From: Pseudomonadota bacterium
GTDB lineage: Bacteria > Pseudomonadota > Alphaproteobacteria > Acetobacterales > Acetobacteraceae
DNA length: 64,000 nt
Reading direction: 5' to 3'
Assembly (NCBI GenBank): GCA_021808055.1
Contig: JAKBCH010000002.1
Span: 33,163 to 97,162 of the forward strand
Numbering within the stretch: position 1 is the stretch's first letter; each line of letters begins with the position of its first letter. Positions 26,822-35,356 of the stretch are shown here, one piece after another. Made by a program: the position numbers and the translations under genes. The notes under the pieces were generated by a model. It saw only the letters and a program-made list of their open reading frames with translations, did no database searches and was not told where the DNA came from.

Positions 26822-28269
26822 ATTTCGCGTCTCTTGCCATCGCGCTGCCGTTTTTGGCGGCGGTTTTGCTGGGGCTTTTGGCCGCGCCGCGCCAGGGTGC
26901 CATTGCCAATGCGGCGGCAAGTGCGGCCCTGTTTGTGCTCACTCTGGCGGTGTTCTGGGGTCATGGCACGGGGCTGGTGGCGGTGGATGCGCTGGGTGCG
27001 TTGTTTGGCATAGTCACCGGGTTTGTGGGGCTTTCGGCCTCGTTGGTGAATATCGGTTACGTCAGCGCCGATGCGGCGCGGATGCCCGCACGGCGCTGGC
27101 GGCTTTACCATGCGTTGTTCCAGGTGGTGCTGGGGGCGAGCCTGCTGGGGCTGTATGCCGATAATATCGGGCTGCTCTGGGCGGCGATGGAAGGCGGCAC
27201 CATCGCCATGACGGTTGGGGTAAGCCTCTACCGCACGCCAACCGGGCTGGAAGCCGCGTGGAAATATTTCATCTTGGGCGGTGTGGGCATTGGGCTCGCT
27301 CTGTTCGGTACCATGCTGGTTTACCTGGCTGCACAGCCCGCTTTGGGGCCGGGTTTCGCGGCGATGAGCTTTGCCGCACTTTCAGCCCATGCCGCGCATA
27401 TGGATGGCGCGTTGCTCACCCTGGCCTTCGTGTTCATCCTGTTCGGCTACGGCACCAAGGCCGCCTTGGTGCCGCTGCATGGCTGGCTGCCGGATGCTTA
27501 TGCCGAAGGCCCGGCACCGCTCACCACCGCCCTTTCCGGCTTGCTGATCAACGTGGCGCTGCTGGCGATTCTGCGCTTCCGGCATCTGCTGGAAGCCAAT
27601 GCCACCCATGGCGGCATGGCCATGCGGCCGGGGCCGTTTCTGCTCACGCTGGGGCTGGCCTCGCTGTTTCTGGCGGCGTTTTCATTCTACCGCAGGCGGG
27701 ATGCGCGGCGGTTTTTTGGCTTCTCCTCGATTGAGCAATCCGGCATCTCGGCGTTTGCGTTTGGCATTGGCGGCCCGGCGGCGATCTTCGGCGGGCTACT
27801 GCATATGCTGTTGCACACGCTGCTGAAATCCGGGCTGTTTCTGGCGTTGATCCGTGCCGCCAGCCTGCGCGGCTCGGCAGCACCGGGCCATTACGGGTTT
27901 TCGCATCTGCGCGGCTTCTTGCGGGCAAATAAATATGTGGGCTGGCTGCTGGCGGCTTGCATTTTTGCGCTTACCGGCCTGCCGCCTTCGGGGCTTTTCG
28001 TCAGCGAGTTCATCATCATCAGCCAGACGATCCAGCGAAACCCGTATATGTCTCTGCCGCTGGGGCTGGGGATGCTACTTTGCGCGGTGGCGATTTTGCG
28101 GAATATCGGGCCGTTGCTGTTTGCCCCAGCCCCGTTTGAAAAACCCAAACCCGCCGGGCGCGGCATTTGGCTGGTCGCGGCGCATTTGGGGCTGGTGTTT
28201 CTGGTGGCATTCGCCATGCCGGGCCCACTGGTGCATCTGCTCTCCCACGCCGCAGAGGTGTTGCGATGA
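26818..28269 (+). CDS. hyfF: Hydrogenase-4 component F-like antiporter-type subunit
   Basis: 483 residues, about 14 membrane segments, second NuoL/M/N-like protein of the operon. It shows GYGTKAALVPLHGWLPDAYA with the conserved Lys, then APLTTALSGLLINVALLAIL, and GGLLHMLLHTLLKSGLF further on, all typical of HyfF. The GTG start at 26818 overlaps the hyfE stop. With hyfB this gives two proton-pumping modules for one peripheral arm. Confidence 0.88.
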   Translation: MNFASLAIALPFLAAVLLGLLAAPRQGAIANAAASAALFVLTLAVFWGHGTGLVAVDALGALFGIVTGFVGLSASLVNIGYVSADAARMPARRWRLYHALFQVVLGASLLGLYADNIGLLWAAMEGGTIAMTVGVSLYRTPTGLEAAWKYFILGGVGIGLALFGTMLVYLAAQPALGPGFAAMSFAALSAHAAHMDGALLTLAFVFILFGYGTKAALVPLHGWLPDAYAEGPAPLTTALSGLLINVALLAILRFRHLLEANATHGGMAMRPGPFLLTLGLASLFLAAFSFYRRRDARRFFGFSSIEQSGISAFAFGIGGPAAIFGGLLHMLLHTLLKSGLFLALIRAASLRGSAAPGHYGFSHLRGFLRANKYVGWLLAACIFALTGLPPSGLFVSEFIIISQTIQRNPYMSLPLGLGMLLCAVAILRNIGPLLFAPAPFEKPKPAGRGIWLVAAHLGLVFLVAFAMPGPLVHLLSHAAEVLR

Positions 28270-29633
28270 AATTACTCACCCAGGAAGCCTGGGCCGCGTA
28301 TCAAGGCCATTTCATCGCGCTCTGGACGGACGCCACCTGCGCCTATGCGCTTTATGAGCCGGGCGAGCTGGTGGCGGTGGAATTGCGAGACGGCGCGTAT
28401 CCGGCGCTCTCTTGCCCCGGCGCCAACTGGTTCCAGCGTTTGGCGAAAGATTTGAACGGCCATATTGCCACCGGCTTTGCCGATACCCGCACGGCAATTG
28501 AGCATTTCCGTGAGCCGGATGGCCGCGCGGCGTGGCCGGACTTCAAAGCCCCGCATGTGGAGGGCGTGCATCAGGTGGCGGTGGGGCCGATCCATGCTGG
28601 GATCATCGAACCGGGGCATTTCCGGTTCTCAGTGGTGGGGGAGCGGGTGCTGAAGCTGGAAGCCAGGCTTGGCTACGCGCATAAAGGCACGCTGGGGTTG
28701 ATGCGCGGCAAATCTGCCAGGCAGGCGGCGCGCTATGCGGCGCGTGTTTCAGGTGATGCCACGGTGGCGCATTCAATCGCCTTTGCCCGTGCGGCGGAGG
28801 CGGCTTTGGGAATGGAAGCACCCGAACGCGCCGTTTATTTGCGCGCGTTGATGGCGGAGATTGAGCGGCTGGCCAACCACACCAGCGATATTGGCGCGAT
28901 GGCGGGCGATGCCGGGTTCGCCTTTCTGGATTCCCGCTTTGCCTTGATGCGCGAATATCTTTGCGCCGCCGCGCAAGCTGCGTTTGGCCACCGGCTGATG
29001 ATGGATATCGTGGTGCCGGGCGGTGTGGCGGGAGATATCGCCGAGGGCGGGACGGAGGCGATTGAGGATGCACTGGACGCGCTGGAGCGCGAGTTGCCGA
29101 GCTTAATGCGCGTGTTTGAGGATTACGCCAGCCTGCAAGACCGTGTGGTGGGCACCGGCATTGTTCCGCCCGCGCTGGCGGCTTCGTATAACGCGGGCGG
29201 GTATGTGGGCCGTGCCTCAGGCCAGGGTGGCGATGCGCGGCTGGTGCCGGGTTATCCACCGTATCAGGCGTTGGGCCTTTCCGTCCCGGTGGCGCAAGAG
29301 GGCGATGTGGCGGCGCGGATAAAAATAAGGCTGGAGGAGATCCCCGAGAGCATCCGGCTGACGCGCGACATTTTGGCGGTCTTGCCGCAAGGCCCGGTGG
29401 CGCTGGCCCCGCCAGCTTCCAGCGGTATGGGCTTGGGCGTGGCGGAGAGTTTCCGCGGCCCGGTGTGGCATTGGTTGAACATCGATAACGGGCTGATCCA
29501 GGGCGCCTTCGTGGCGGACGCCAGCACGCTGCATTGGCCGTTGCTGGAACACGCCGCCACCACCGCCATTCTCGCGGATTTCCCGTTGATCAATAAATCG
29601 ATCAACGGGTCTTACTCAGGCGTGGATTTGTAA
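28266..29633 (+). CDS. hyfG: Hydrogenase large-subunit-like protein lacking all metal-ligand Cys pairs
   Basis: 455 residues: a NuoC-like N-terminal part (about 1-90) fused to a NuoD/HycE-like body. The body is unmistakable: VGPIHAGIIEPGHFRFSVVG (107-126), LGYAHKGTLGLM (135-146), EIERLANHTSDIGAM (198-212). In true [NiFe] enzymes a CxxC follows near 162 and another lies at the C-terminus. Here the first is SGDA (162-165) and the C-terminal region reads FPLINKSINGSYSGVDL. Only three Cys exist (25, 50, 233), none paired. It therefore cannot hold a nickel-iron centre and fits the hydrogenase-related (Ehr) class. No NuoB/HyfI small subunit follows. Confidence 0.88.
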   Translation: MKLLTQEAWAAYQGHFIALWTDATCAYALYEPGELVAVELRDGAYPALSCPGANWFQRLAKDLNGHIATGFADTRTAIEHFREPDGRAAWPDFKAPHVEGVHQVAVGPIHAGIIEPGHFRFSVVGERVLKLEARLGYAHKGTLGLMRGKSARQAARYAARVSGDATVAHSIAFARAAEAALGMEAPERAVYLRALMAEIERLANHTSDIGAMAGDAGFAFLDSRFALMREYLCAAAQAAFGHRLMMDIVVPGGVAGDIAEGGTEAIEDALDALERELPSLMRVFEDYASLQDRVVGTGIVPPALAASYNAGGYVGRASGQGGDARLVPGYPPYQALGLSVPVAQEGDVAARIKIRLEEIPESIRLTRDILAVLPQGPVALAPPASSGMGLGVAESFRGPVWHWLNIDNGLIQGAFVADASTLHWPLLEHAATTAILADFPLINKSINGSYSGVDL

Positions 29634-29638
29634 GGCGA

Positions 29639-30571
29639 TTACGCCCGCACGATGGATTGTGAATAAAGTGCGGTGCCGTAGGAATCGACGAAAGACCAGT
29701 CTAGCTGCTTGCCGGAAAGCCGTGCGGCCATGAAGCCGTGGGAGCCGGAGGCGAAACCGCCCCGCGCGGCGGGTTCGGGCTGGTAGGTTTCGGAGCCGGC
29801 TCCGGTGCAGACATAAGAGATGTTATCCATCTTCACCGCCTGCAAAATATGGTCGTGCCCGCAAACATAGAGCGGCACGTTATGTTTTTGCAGGATGGGG
29901 TTTAGCCGGGCGATGAGGTCCGGCTGGTCGTGGTCGTAGCCATCAGCATCATCCTGCGCGGTGTAGATGGGATGATGGCCAATCACGATGTTCCAATCCG
30001 CCGTGGAGGCGGCGAGTTTCGCATCCAGCCAGTCCAGCTGTTCCTGGCTATTCTGGCCCGCCACAGCGACGCGGGTGCCGTAATATTTTTTGATGAAGGG
30101 TGAGGTATCCAGGTAGTAAAACGCTGCACTGGCGCCGCCGGGCAGGGCCATGGTTTCCATGTAATAGCGCGCGGGAATTTGCCAGCGCGGGCTTTGCTTG
30201 GCGTAATCGAGCTGAGCCTGCACATTGCCGCGATAATCATGGTTGCCGAGAATGACCTTCCATGGCGTTTGCAGCGAGGGTGCGGTGTATACGTTCTCAA
30301 ACGAGGTTTGCCATTGCGGATCGGAGACGGAGTCTACCCCGTTTTCATAGAAATTATCGCCAACGGAAACGATGTGGTTGCTGCCGATTTGCTGCGCGGT
30401 GAGGCCCATTTGGTGCGCGACAGCGCGCTGGTGGTGGTAGCCATGCCGCCCCCAATCCCCCACCAGCAGGAAGGAAACCGAGGCATCCTGCGCGCTGGCC
30501 GGGCGGGCCAGGGCGGCGCCCGCGCCAAAAATGGCGGTGGTGGTAACAAATTCGCGGCGGGTAAGCTTCAT
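29639..30571 (-). CDS. Tat-exported acid phosphatase-like metallophosphoesterase
   Basis: 310 residues. The N-terminus MKLTRREFVTTTAIFGAG carries a twin-arginine signal, followed by a cleavage region ending in ASA. Metallophosphoesterase motifs in the tartrate-resistant/purple acid phosphatase order are present: LLVGDWGRHG, VGDNFYENGV, LGNHDY, VIGHHPIY and CGHDH. It should release phosphate from organic esters in the periplasm. A CTGTCAC-containing Pho-box-like site lies about 50 bases upstream in the end of folC. Substrate unknown. Confidence 0.85.
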   Translation of the reverse strand: MKLTRREFVTTTAIFGAGAALARPASAQDASVSFLLVGDWGRHGYHHQRAVAHQMGLTAQQIGSNHIVSVGDNFYENGVDSVSDPQWQTSFENVYTAPSLQTPWKVILGNHDYRGNVQAQLDYAKQSPRWQIPARYYMETMALPGGASAAFYYLDTSPFIKKYYGTRVAVAGQNSQEQLDWLDAKLAASTADWNIVIGHHPIYTAQDDADGYDHDQPDLIARLNPILQKHNVPLYVCGHDHILQAVKMDNISYVCTGAGSETYQPEPAARGGFASGSHGFMAARLSGKQLDWSFVDSYGTALYSQSIVRA

Positions 30572-30609
30572 AACGGCTCCTGATGAGTACCGGTGCCCTG
30601 TAGCAAGGG

Positions 30610-31917
30610 CTACGAAACGCTGTGTGACAGTTCTGTGAATTGGTCCAACTTCAAAACTTCGCCCGCCAGGTAAAGGCTGCCGCAGATGAGCACGCGCGTG
30701 GGGGTGGTGATCTGGCCTAGCGCGCCGCGAATATCCGGCCCTGGAATGGCGCGGTTGCCCGAAGCTTCAATGATTTTTTCTACTGGCAAAGCGAGATGCT
30801 GCTCAGGTTCCGCCACCGCGAACAAAGCGGCGGCATGGGGGCTGAGGATACGGATGAATTCCGCCACGTCCTTGGATTGTTTCATGCCGAGGATCACGGT
30901 TGTGGGTGTGCCCCAATCCTGGAGCTGTTGCGCCAAAATTTCAGCCCCGCCGGGGTTATGCGCGCCATCCAGCCATAGCTCTGAGCCGCTTGGCAGCAGG
31001 GCCGCCAGCGGGCCGTGCAGGCGTTGCAGCCTGCCCGGCCATTCTGCATTGCGCAACCCCGCCGCCATGGCTTGTTGCGTGATGGTAAACCCGGCGGCGC
31101 TGAGCACAGCGAGCGCGATGCCCGCATTTTCGATCTGGTGTGGCCCGGCTAGCGCGGGACGGGGCAAGGCGAGGCCGTTGAACACCATGCCGGTGGGCGT
31201 GGGTTCGGCCTGCCATTCCAGACCACGGCGTAAGTGCGGGGCATTTTGCTGCACCGCCTCCGCCGCAATACGGGCCAAAACCTCGGCGGGCTGATAGCCG
31301 GTGACGACGGGCACGCCCGGCTTGATGATGCCGGCTTTTTCGCCCGCGATAAGCTCCAGCGTGTTGCCCAGAAAATCCTGATGGTCCAGCGAGATGGAGG
31401 TGATGGCGCAGGCGGCGGGGGAGACGACGTTGGTGGCGTCCATGCGCCCGCCCAAGCCCACCTCGATGATGCAAATATCGGCGGGGGTGCGCGCGAACAG
31501 CCAGAAGGCGGCGGCGGTGATCGCCTCAAACACCGTAATCTCGTTGGCTTTGTTGGCAGCCTCGATCGCATCCAGCGCTTGCGCCAGTTGTTCATCGGTT
31601 ACCAGCCTGCCCGCGAGGCGAATACGCTCGTTAAAGCGCAGCAGGTGCGGGGAGGTGAACACATGGGCTTTAAGCCCGGCGGCTTCCGCCACAGCCCTGG
31701 CGATGGCGCAGACAGAACCCTTGCCGTTGGTGCCCGCCACATGAACCACCGGGGGCAAATGCTTTTCCGGCGAGCCCAAAGCCAGGAGCAGGCGTTGCAG
31801 CCGGTCGATCTTGAGATCGATCATGCGCGGGTAGAGGCTGTGCAGGCGCTCCAGCGCCGCACTCACCTTCAACCGGGATCCGGTGGCCCCGGCCGCGCCT
31901 TGCAGCTCGTTCGTCAA
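30610..31917 (-). CDS. folC: Folylpolyglutamate synthase / dihydrofolate synthase
   Basis: 435 residues. The Mur-ligase-type ATP loop [15 protein letters not shown] is near residue 63-77, with [17 protein letters not shown] and [11 protein letters not shown] following. FolC adds glutamate to dihydropteroate and to folates. It overlaps accD by four bases, the usual accD-folC pair of proteobacteria. A polyglutamated folate pool matters here because Tdm, DmmD and Fhs in this window are folate enzymes. Confidence 0.94.
   Translation of the reverse strand: MTNELQGAAGATGSRLKVSAALERLHSLYPRMIDLKIDRLQRLLLALGSPEKHLPPVVHVAGTNGKGSVCAIARAVAEAAGLKAHVFTSPHLLRFNERIRLAGRLVTDEQLAQALDAIEAANKANEITVFEAITAAAFWLFARTPADICIIEVGLGGRMDATNVVSPAACAITSISLDHQDFLGNTLELIAGEKAGIIKPGVPVVTGYQPAEVLARIAAEAVQQNAPHLRRGLEWQAEPTPTGMVFNGLALPRPALAGPHQIENAGIALAVLSAAGFTITQQAMAAGLRNAEWPGRLQRLHGPLAALLPSGSELWLDGAHNPGGAEILAQQLQDWGTPTTVILGMKQSKDVAEFIRILSPHAAALFAVAEPEQHLALPVEKIIEASGNRAIPGPDIRGALGQITTPTRVLICGSLYLAGEVLKLDQFTELSHSVS
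30624..30641 (-). promoter_or_regulatory. Possible Pho box upstream of the acid phosphatase
   Basis: On the minus strand AATTCAC and CTGTCAC are separated by four bases; the second unit matches six of seven PhoB half-site positions, the first only three. It lies 53 bases upstream of the phosphatase start, overlapping the end of folC. Confidence 0.3.
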
Positions 31918-32774
31918 GCGGCCTTCTTGTTCGCCGTGGCAAGCGAAATGATGCGCGCCAGCGTGGCGGTAAGCTCCCCACGCTTCACCACCATGTCGAT
32001 CATGCCGTGTTGGTGCAGATATTCAGCGCGCTGGAAGCCTTCGGGCAGTTTTTCGCGCACGGTTTGCTCGATAACCCGTGCACCGGCGAAGCCGATGAGC
32101 GTGCCGGGCTCGGCGATCTGGATATCGCCGACCATGGCGAAAGAGGCGGTGACGCCGCCGGTGGTGGGGTCTGTCAGCACCACGATGTAGGGTAGCCCGG
32201 CTTCTTTCACCATCTGGCTGGCGATGATGGAGCGGGGCATCTGCATGAGGCTGATCGCCCCTTCCTGCATCCGCGCCCCGCCGGAGGCGGTGTAGACGAT
32301 GAGGGGAGCGGCTTGCAGCACGGCGAGGCGGGCGGCGGCCACCAGGCCCTCGCCCACGGCGGAGCCCATGGAACCGCCCATGAATTCAAACGACATGGCG
32401 GCGACGACGGTGTTATGCCCGCCGAGGGTGCCATGGGCGACGAGGATCGCATCGTCCTGCTTGGTTTTGTCCCGTGCATCCTTCATGCGGTCCGCATAGC
32501 GTTTCTGGTCGCGGAATTTGAGCGGATCTGGCGTGGCTTTTGGCAGCTCGATGCGGGTGAATTGGCCGTCATCGAAGGTCCAGGAAAGCCGGTCCTGCGC
32601 GGTGGCGCGCATATGAAAGCCGCAATGCGGGCAGACTTTTTTGCCTGCCTCCAGCTCGGTGTGGAAGATCATCTGCTGGCAGGAGGGGCATTGGTGCCAG
32701 AGATTGTCTGGTGCCTCCTTGCGGCCAAGCAGGGTGCGGATTTTGGGGCGAACGAATGCGGTGAGCCAGCTCAT
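31914..32774 (-). CDS. accD: Acetyl-CoA carboxylase carboxyltransferase subunit beta
   Basis: 286 residues. The N-terminal zinc ribbon has CPSC and CPHC pairs at about residues 29-51, then the crotonase-like carboxyltransferase domain with [16 protein letters not shown] and [17 protein letters not shown]. It transfers carboxyl from biotin to acetyl-CoA with AccA for fatty acid synthesis. Confidence 0.95.
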   Translation of the reverse strand: MSWLTAFVRPKIRTLLGRKEAPDNLWHQCPSCQQMIFHTELEAGKKVCPHCGFHMRATAQDRLSWTFDDGQFTRIELPKATPDPLKFRDQKRYADRMKDARDKTKQDDAILVAHGTLGGHNTVVAAMSFEFMGGSMGSAVGEGLVAAARLAVLQAAPLIVYTASGGARMQEGAISLMQMPRSIIASQMVKEAGLPYIVVLTDPTTGGVTASFAMVGDIQIAEPGTLIGFAGARVIEQTVREKLPEGFQRAEYLHQHGMIDMVVKRGELTATLARIISLATANKKAA

Positions 32775-32904
32775 GGCGGGGATTTAACCGGTTTGGGTGG
32801 GGAAGGGAAGATTTGGGGGATATTGCGTCGTGGTCTTGTTTAAAGCGCGATAACTTCGTGATCGACTCTAGTGTTCACCGGTGGAGACTAGAAAAATCAA
32901 TAAC

Positions 32905-32970
32905 CTGGTGTGATTCAGCTTTTGAAATTCATGATATTCCAGGTCACGAATTTCAGAACCATCACACTAG
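32905..32970. repeat. Long imperfect inverted repeat
   Basis: The left arm begins CTGGTGTGAT and ends GAAATTCATGA. The right arm begins TCACGAATTTC and ends ATCACACTAG. The arms of about 29 bases pair with a few mismatches around a short loop. It abuts repeat A. Confidence 0.75.
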
Positions 32971-33027
32971 AACCGGATGATTTTAGATCGAATCACGGGA
33001 GTGATTTGCTTTAAAATCTGAATCCGT
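32971..33027 (+). repeat. Dispersed palindromic repeat A, copy 1
   Basis: Internally palindromic: GATTTTAGATCGAATCAC faces GTGATTTGCTTTAAAATC. A second copy in the opposite orientation is at 62498-62557, sharing nearly all of about 55 bases. It fits a REP-like element of the TTAGAGC group seen in alphaproteobacterial genomes. Confidence 0.75.
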
Positions 33028-33173
33028 GCTGAGTAGAAGGGCAATTGCTTCTTAATTGCTATTGCTTTTTAAGAAAACTTATTTCATAAAAAGAATGCCG
33101 ATGAGCCTACCGCGCGGCTAAAAAACAAAAAAACGAAACGGTCAGAATGACGGCCTTTTCGAGGGGGTGAGCT

Positions 33174-34709
33174 ATGACCGAGGAAAATCCAGGTGTAGAG
33201 AACCTGGCCGACCAGGCTAGTGATGAAATTTCCTTTACGGCACACGAGCTTAAGCGTGAAACCGGTTGGCTTGGGGCCTTTGTCATCGGCCTGGCAGGGA
33301 CAATTCTGGTCACTGGTATTGCGCCGGTTATGGTCACCACCCTGGGGGCTGCCTGCATCCCGGTTACCGTGGTCATCACCCTCACCGGCTGGCTGCTGTG
33401 CCTCTTCCTGGCTGAGCTCGCAGCGATGATGCCCGAGCGCACCGGCGGTGCACCTTCCTACGCTTATCCCGCTTTTAAAGACCGCTGGCCTCGCTTTGCC
33501 AAACACATCAACGGCGTGACCGCCTGGATGTATTGGCTTGGCTGGTTCCCTGTCGGCCCGCTGAACATGATCCTCGCCTCGTTTTATATCGCGGCGTTAT
33601 TCGGCCTCAACACCACCGCCGGGATCAACCCGCTCGGCACGCCCATCGCCTACTGGACTTTGGGCATCTCTGTCGTGGGCATGCTGCTATTCTTTATTCC
33701 TGCCTATATGGGGATTCGCTTCGGTGCTGGCTTTGCCAAAATCCTCGCCGTTCTCTCCATGGTGCCGCTCACGTTCATCGCCCTTGCCTGGATCTTCTCC
33801 CCCTCGGTCGTTCACCTTGGCGAGCTCTCCGGTTTCAAACATCTCGACGGGACCGGCTTCTTCACACCCATGAGCGGCTATAACTGGCTCACCGTCTATA
33901 TCGGCTATGCCTTCTTGCTCACCTGGAATGTCATCGCGATGGAAGCCGCCGCCTGCTATATCGGCGAATGTGCTGACCCCGCCCGTGACGCCAAAATCGC
34001 CCTGAACCTCGAAGGCGGCTACGGTGTTTTCATCTACACGCTGGTGCCCATCGCTTTCGTCGTCGTGCTGGGCGCGAAAGCCCTCTCCAACGCGACCCTG
34101 GCAGACCCTAAAGCCATATTCGTAACCTTTGCCAGCAAGCTCTTCCCCGGCGTGGGCGGCGCGCTAGACTGGCTGATTGCCGGCATGCTGATCATCGCCC
34201 TGGCGCTCTCCGCCCTGAACGCCATCATGGGGTCTGGGCGGGCCCTTTACCAAATGGCGCTGGATGGCGAATTTCCCCGGTTCTTCCAGAAGCTCAACAA
34301 ACACGGGGTTCCCGCCAACGCCATGGGGTTTAATGTCTTCTGCTCGCTCATTGTGGTTTTCATGGGCGGGGCCGTGCAAATCTATACATTTTCAAATGTC
34401 GGCTACACAGCGTCTTTCATTCCCGTTCTCATTGGCTATTTCCTTCTCCGCCAGGATAAAAAAGACGCAAGCCGCCCCTTCAAATTACCAGAGTTCATGA
34501 AATGGGTCGCCCTTGCCATGGCGGCGTTCTATTTCATTATCTGGTCATATGGCGGCTACATATATTCGGCCATGGGCAATGCCCGGCTATATTATTGGTT
34601 GGGCTGGGCCACGCTGTTCGCCTATCTGCCTTTCTACTGGTATCGCACCTATATCGAAAACCCGCGCGTCAGGGCCAGCCAGGCCGCATATTTAGCGCCC
34701 GGTGACTAA
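33174..34709 (+). CDS. APC-family permease 1
   Basis: 511 residues with about 12 membrane helices in the amino acid-polyamine-organocation superfamily. The helix 1 pattern GLAGTILVTGIAPVMVTTLG and the helix 2-3 region LAELAAMMPERTGGAPSYAY (G.P.Y after the charged patch) are typical. GAGGGGG gives a good ribosome site. The substrate is unknown; its position at the head of the tdm-dmm-tmm island makes methylated amines or their products candidates. Its stop overlaps the UspA-like gene by eight bases, which suggests the two products work together. Confidence 0.85.
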   Translation: MTEENPGVENLADQASDEISFTAHELKRETGWLGAFVIGLAGTILVTGIAPVMVTTLGAACIPVTVVITLTGWLLCLFLAELAAMMPERTGGAPSYAYPAFKDRWPRFAKHINGVTAWMYWLGWFPVGPLNMILASFYIAALFGLNTTAGINPLGTPIAYWTLGISVVGMLLFFIPAYMGIRFGAGFAKILAVLSMVPLTFIALAWIFSPSVVHLGELSGFKHLDGTGFFTPMSGYNWLTVYIGYAFLLTWNVIAMEAAACYIGECADPARDAKIALNLEGGYGVFIYTLVPIAFVVVLGAKALSNATLADPKAIFVTFASKLFPGVGGALDWLIAGMLIIALALSALNAIMGSGRALYQMALDGEFPRFFQKLNKHGVPANAMGFNVFCSLIVVFMGGAVQIYTFSNVGYTASFIPVLIGYFLLRQDKKDASRPFKLPEFMKWVALAMAAFYFIIWSYGGYIYSAMGNARLYYWLGWATLFAYLPFYWYRTYIENPRVRASQAAYLAPGD

Positions 34710-35145
34710 CATCCTCCTGGCATCTGAAGGCAGGCCTTTCAGCAAAGCCGCCATGACGCAGGCTGGCGTTATGGCGAGCGCAAATGGAAGAATTCATATT
34801 ATCACCATCGCTCGTATCTGGGGCGTCTCGCTGGGCTTCCCTAATCCTTGGCTGCTTCCCTCAAAACAGGAATGGGCCCAGCAGAGGGAAAATATCGCCG
34901 AAGCTATAGCGGCGTTGAAAAGCCTCGGCCATGACGCAACGGGCGTTGTTGCGGCGACGCGCGCGCCCGCTAAACGTATCAACGCCGAAGCCGCCCGGCT
35001 CGGCTGCGAAGCCATCGTGATGGGCTCAGACCCCCGCCGCCACTGGCTCCTCACAGACTTCTACTGGTCGCAAGAGCCATACCGCGTGAAGAAGCGCGCC
35101 AAGCGCCATGTTGAATTGGTGATTACCCAGGAGCTGCCGCAATAA
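34702..35145 (+). CDS. UspA-like protein coupled to the permease
   Basis: 147 residues. The start NILLASEGRPFSKAAM and the middle AEAARLGCEAIVMGSD match the universal stress protein fold. The usual nucleotide-binding tail (G two residues G nine residues G-S/T) is absent: after MGSD comes PRRHWLLTDFYWSQEPYRVK, with no glycine pairs. It is probably a non-ATP-binding member. The GTG start at 34702 lies inside the permease gene end; the fold needs that start. UspA-like proteins next to transporters often modulate them, so a regulatory role on permease 1 is the best guess. Confidence 0.75.
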   Translation: MTNILLASEGRPFSKAAMTQAGVMASANGRIHIITIARIWGVSLGFPNPWLLPSKQEWAQQRENIAEAIAALKSLGHDATGVVAATRAPAKRINAEAARLGCEAIVMGSDPRRHWLLTDFYWSQEPYRVKKRAKRHVELVITQELPQ

Positions 35146-35287
35146 CAGGCATATTCATGAATAAATCGAAGACATTTGCTTATTTTAAGAGCGCTTGTTC
35201 AGGAGATTATGGTCTTGATTACATGCGTCCTGACGTGAAGTCTTTGGTGTTCCCTTCAAAAACTGAATATGATTTTTGTTTAGTTTC

Positions 35288-35303
35288 TGGCATAAAGTAT
35301 GCT
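35288..35303 (+). promoter_or_regulatory. Candidate sigma-54 (-24/-12) promoter
   Basis: TGGCATAAAGTATGCT has GG and GC separated by exactly ten bases, with TGGCA and ATGCT close to the TGGCAC and TTGCW consensus blocks. It lies 53 bases upstream of the APC permease 2 start in a non-coding gap. RpoN control would fit nitrogen-source uptake. Confidence 0.55.
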
Positions 35304-35356
35304 TAACAATAAACAGCAACATCTTTTCTGAAAAACCAAAACAAGAGAGGGTTCCC

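Larger units (their letters stand above)
32775..33173. other. 399-base intergenic region filled with hairpins
   Basis: No credible gene is present. The region is AT-richer than its flanks and holds an imperfect palindrome at 32868-32891 (CTAGTGTTCACC facing GGTGGAGACTAG), a long hairpin at 32905-32970 and a dispersed repeat at 32971-33027. A ribosome site (GAGGGGG) for the permease gene ends it. Confidence 0.7.

Noticed and set aside
35276..35356. 27-residue extension of permease 2
   Set aside because: Overlaps the sigma-54-like promoter; a GTG with a good ribosome site at 35357 is better.
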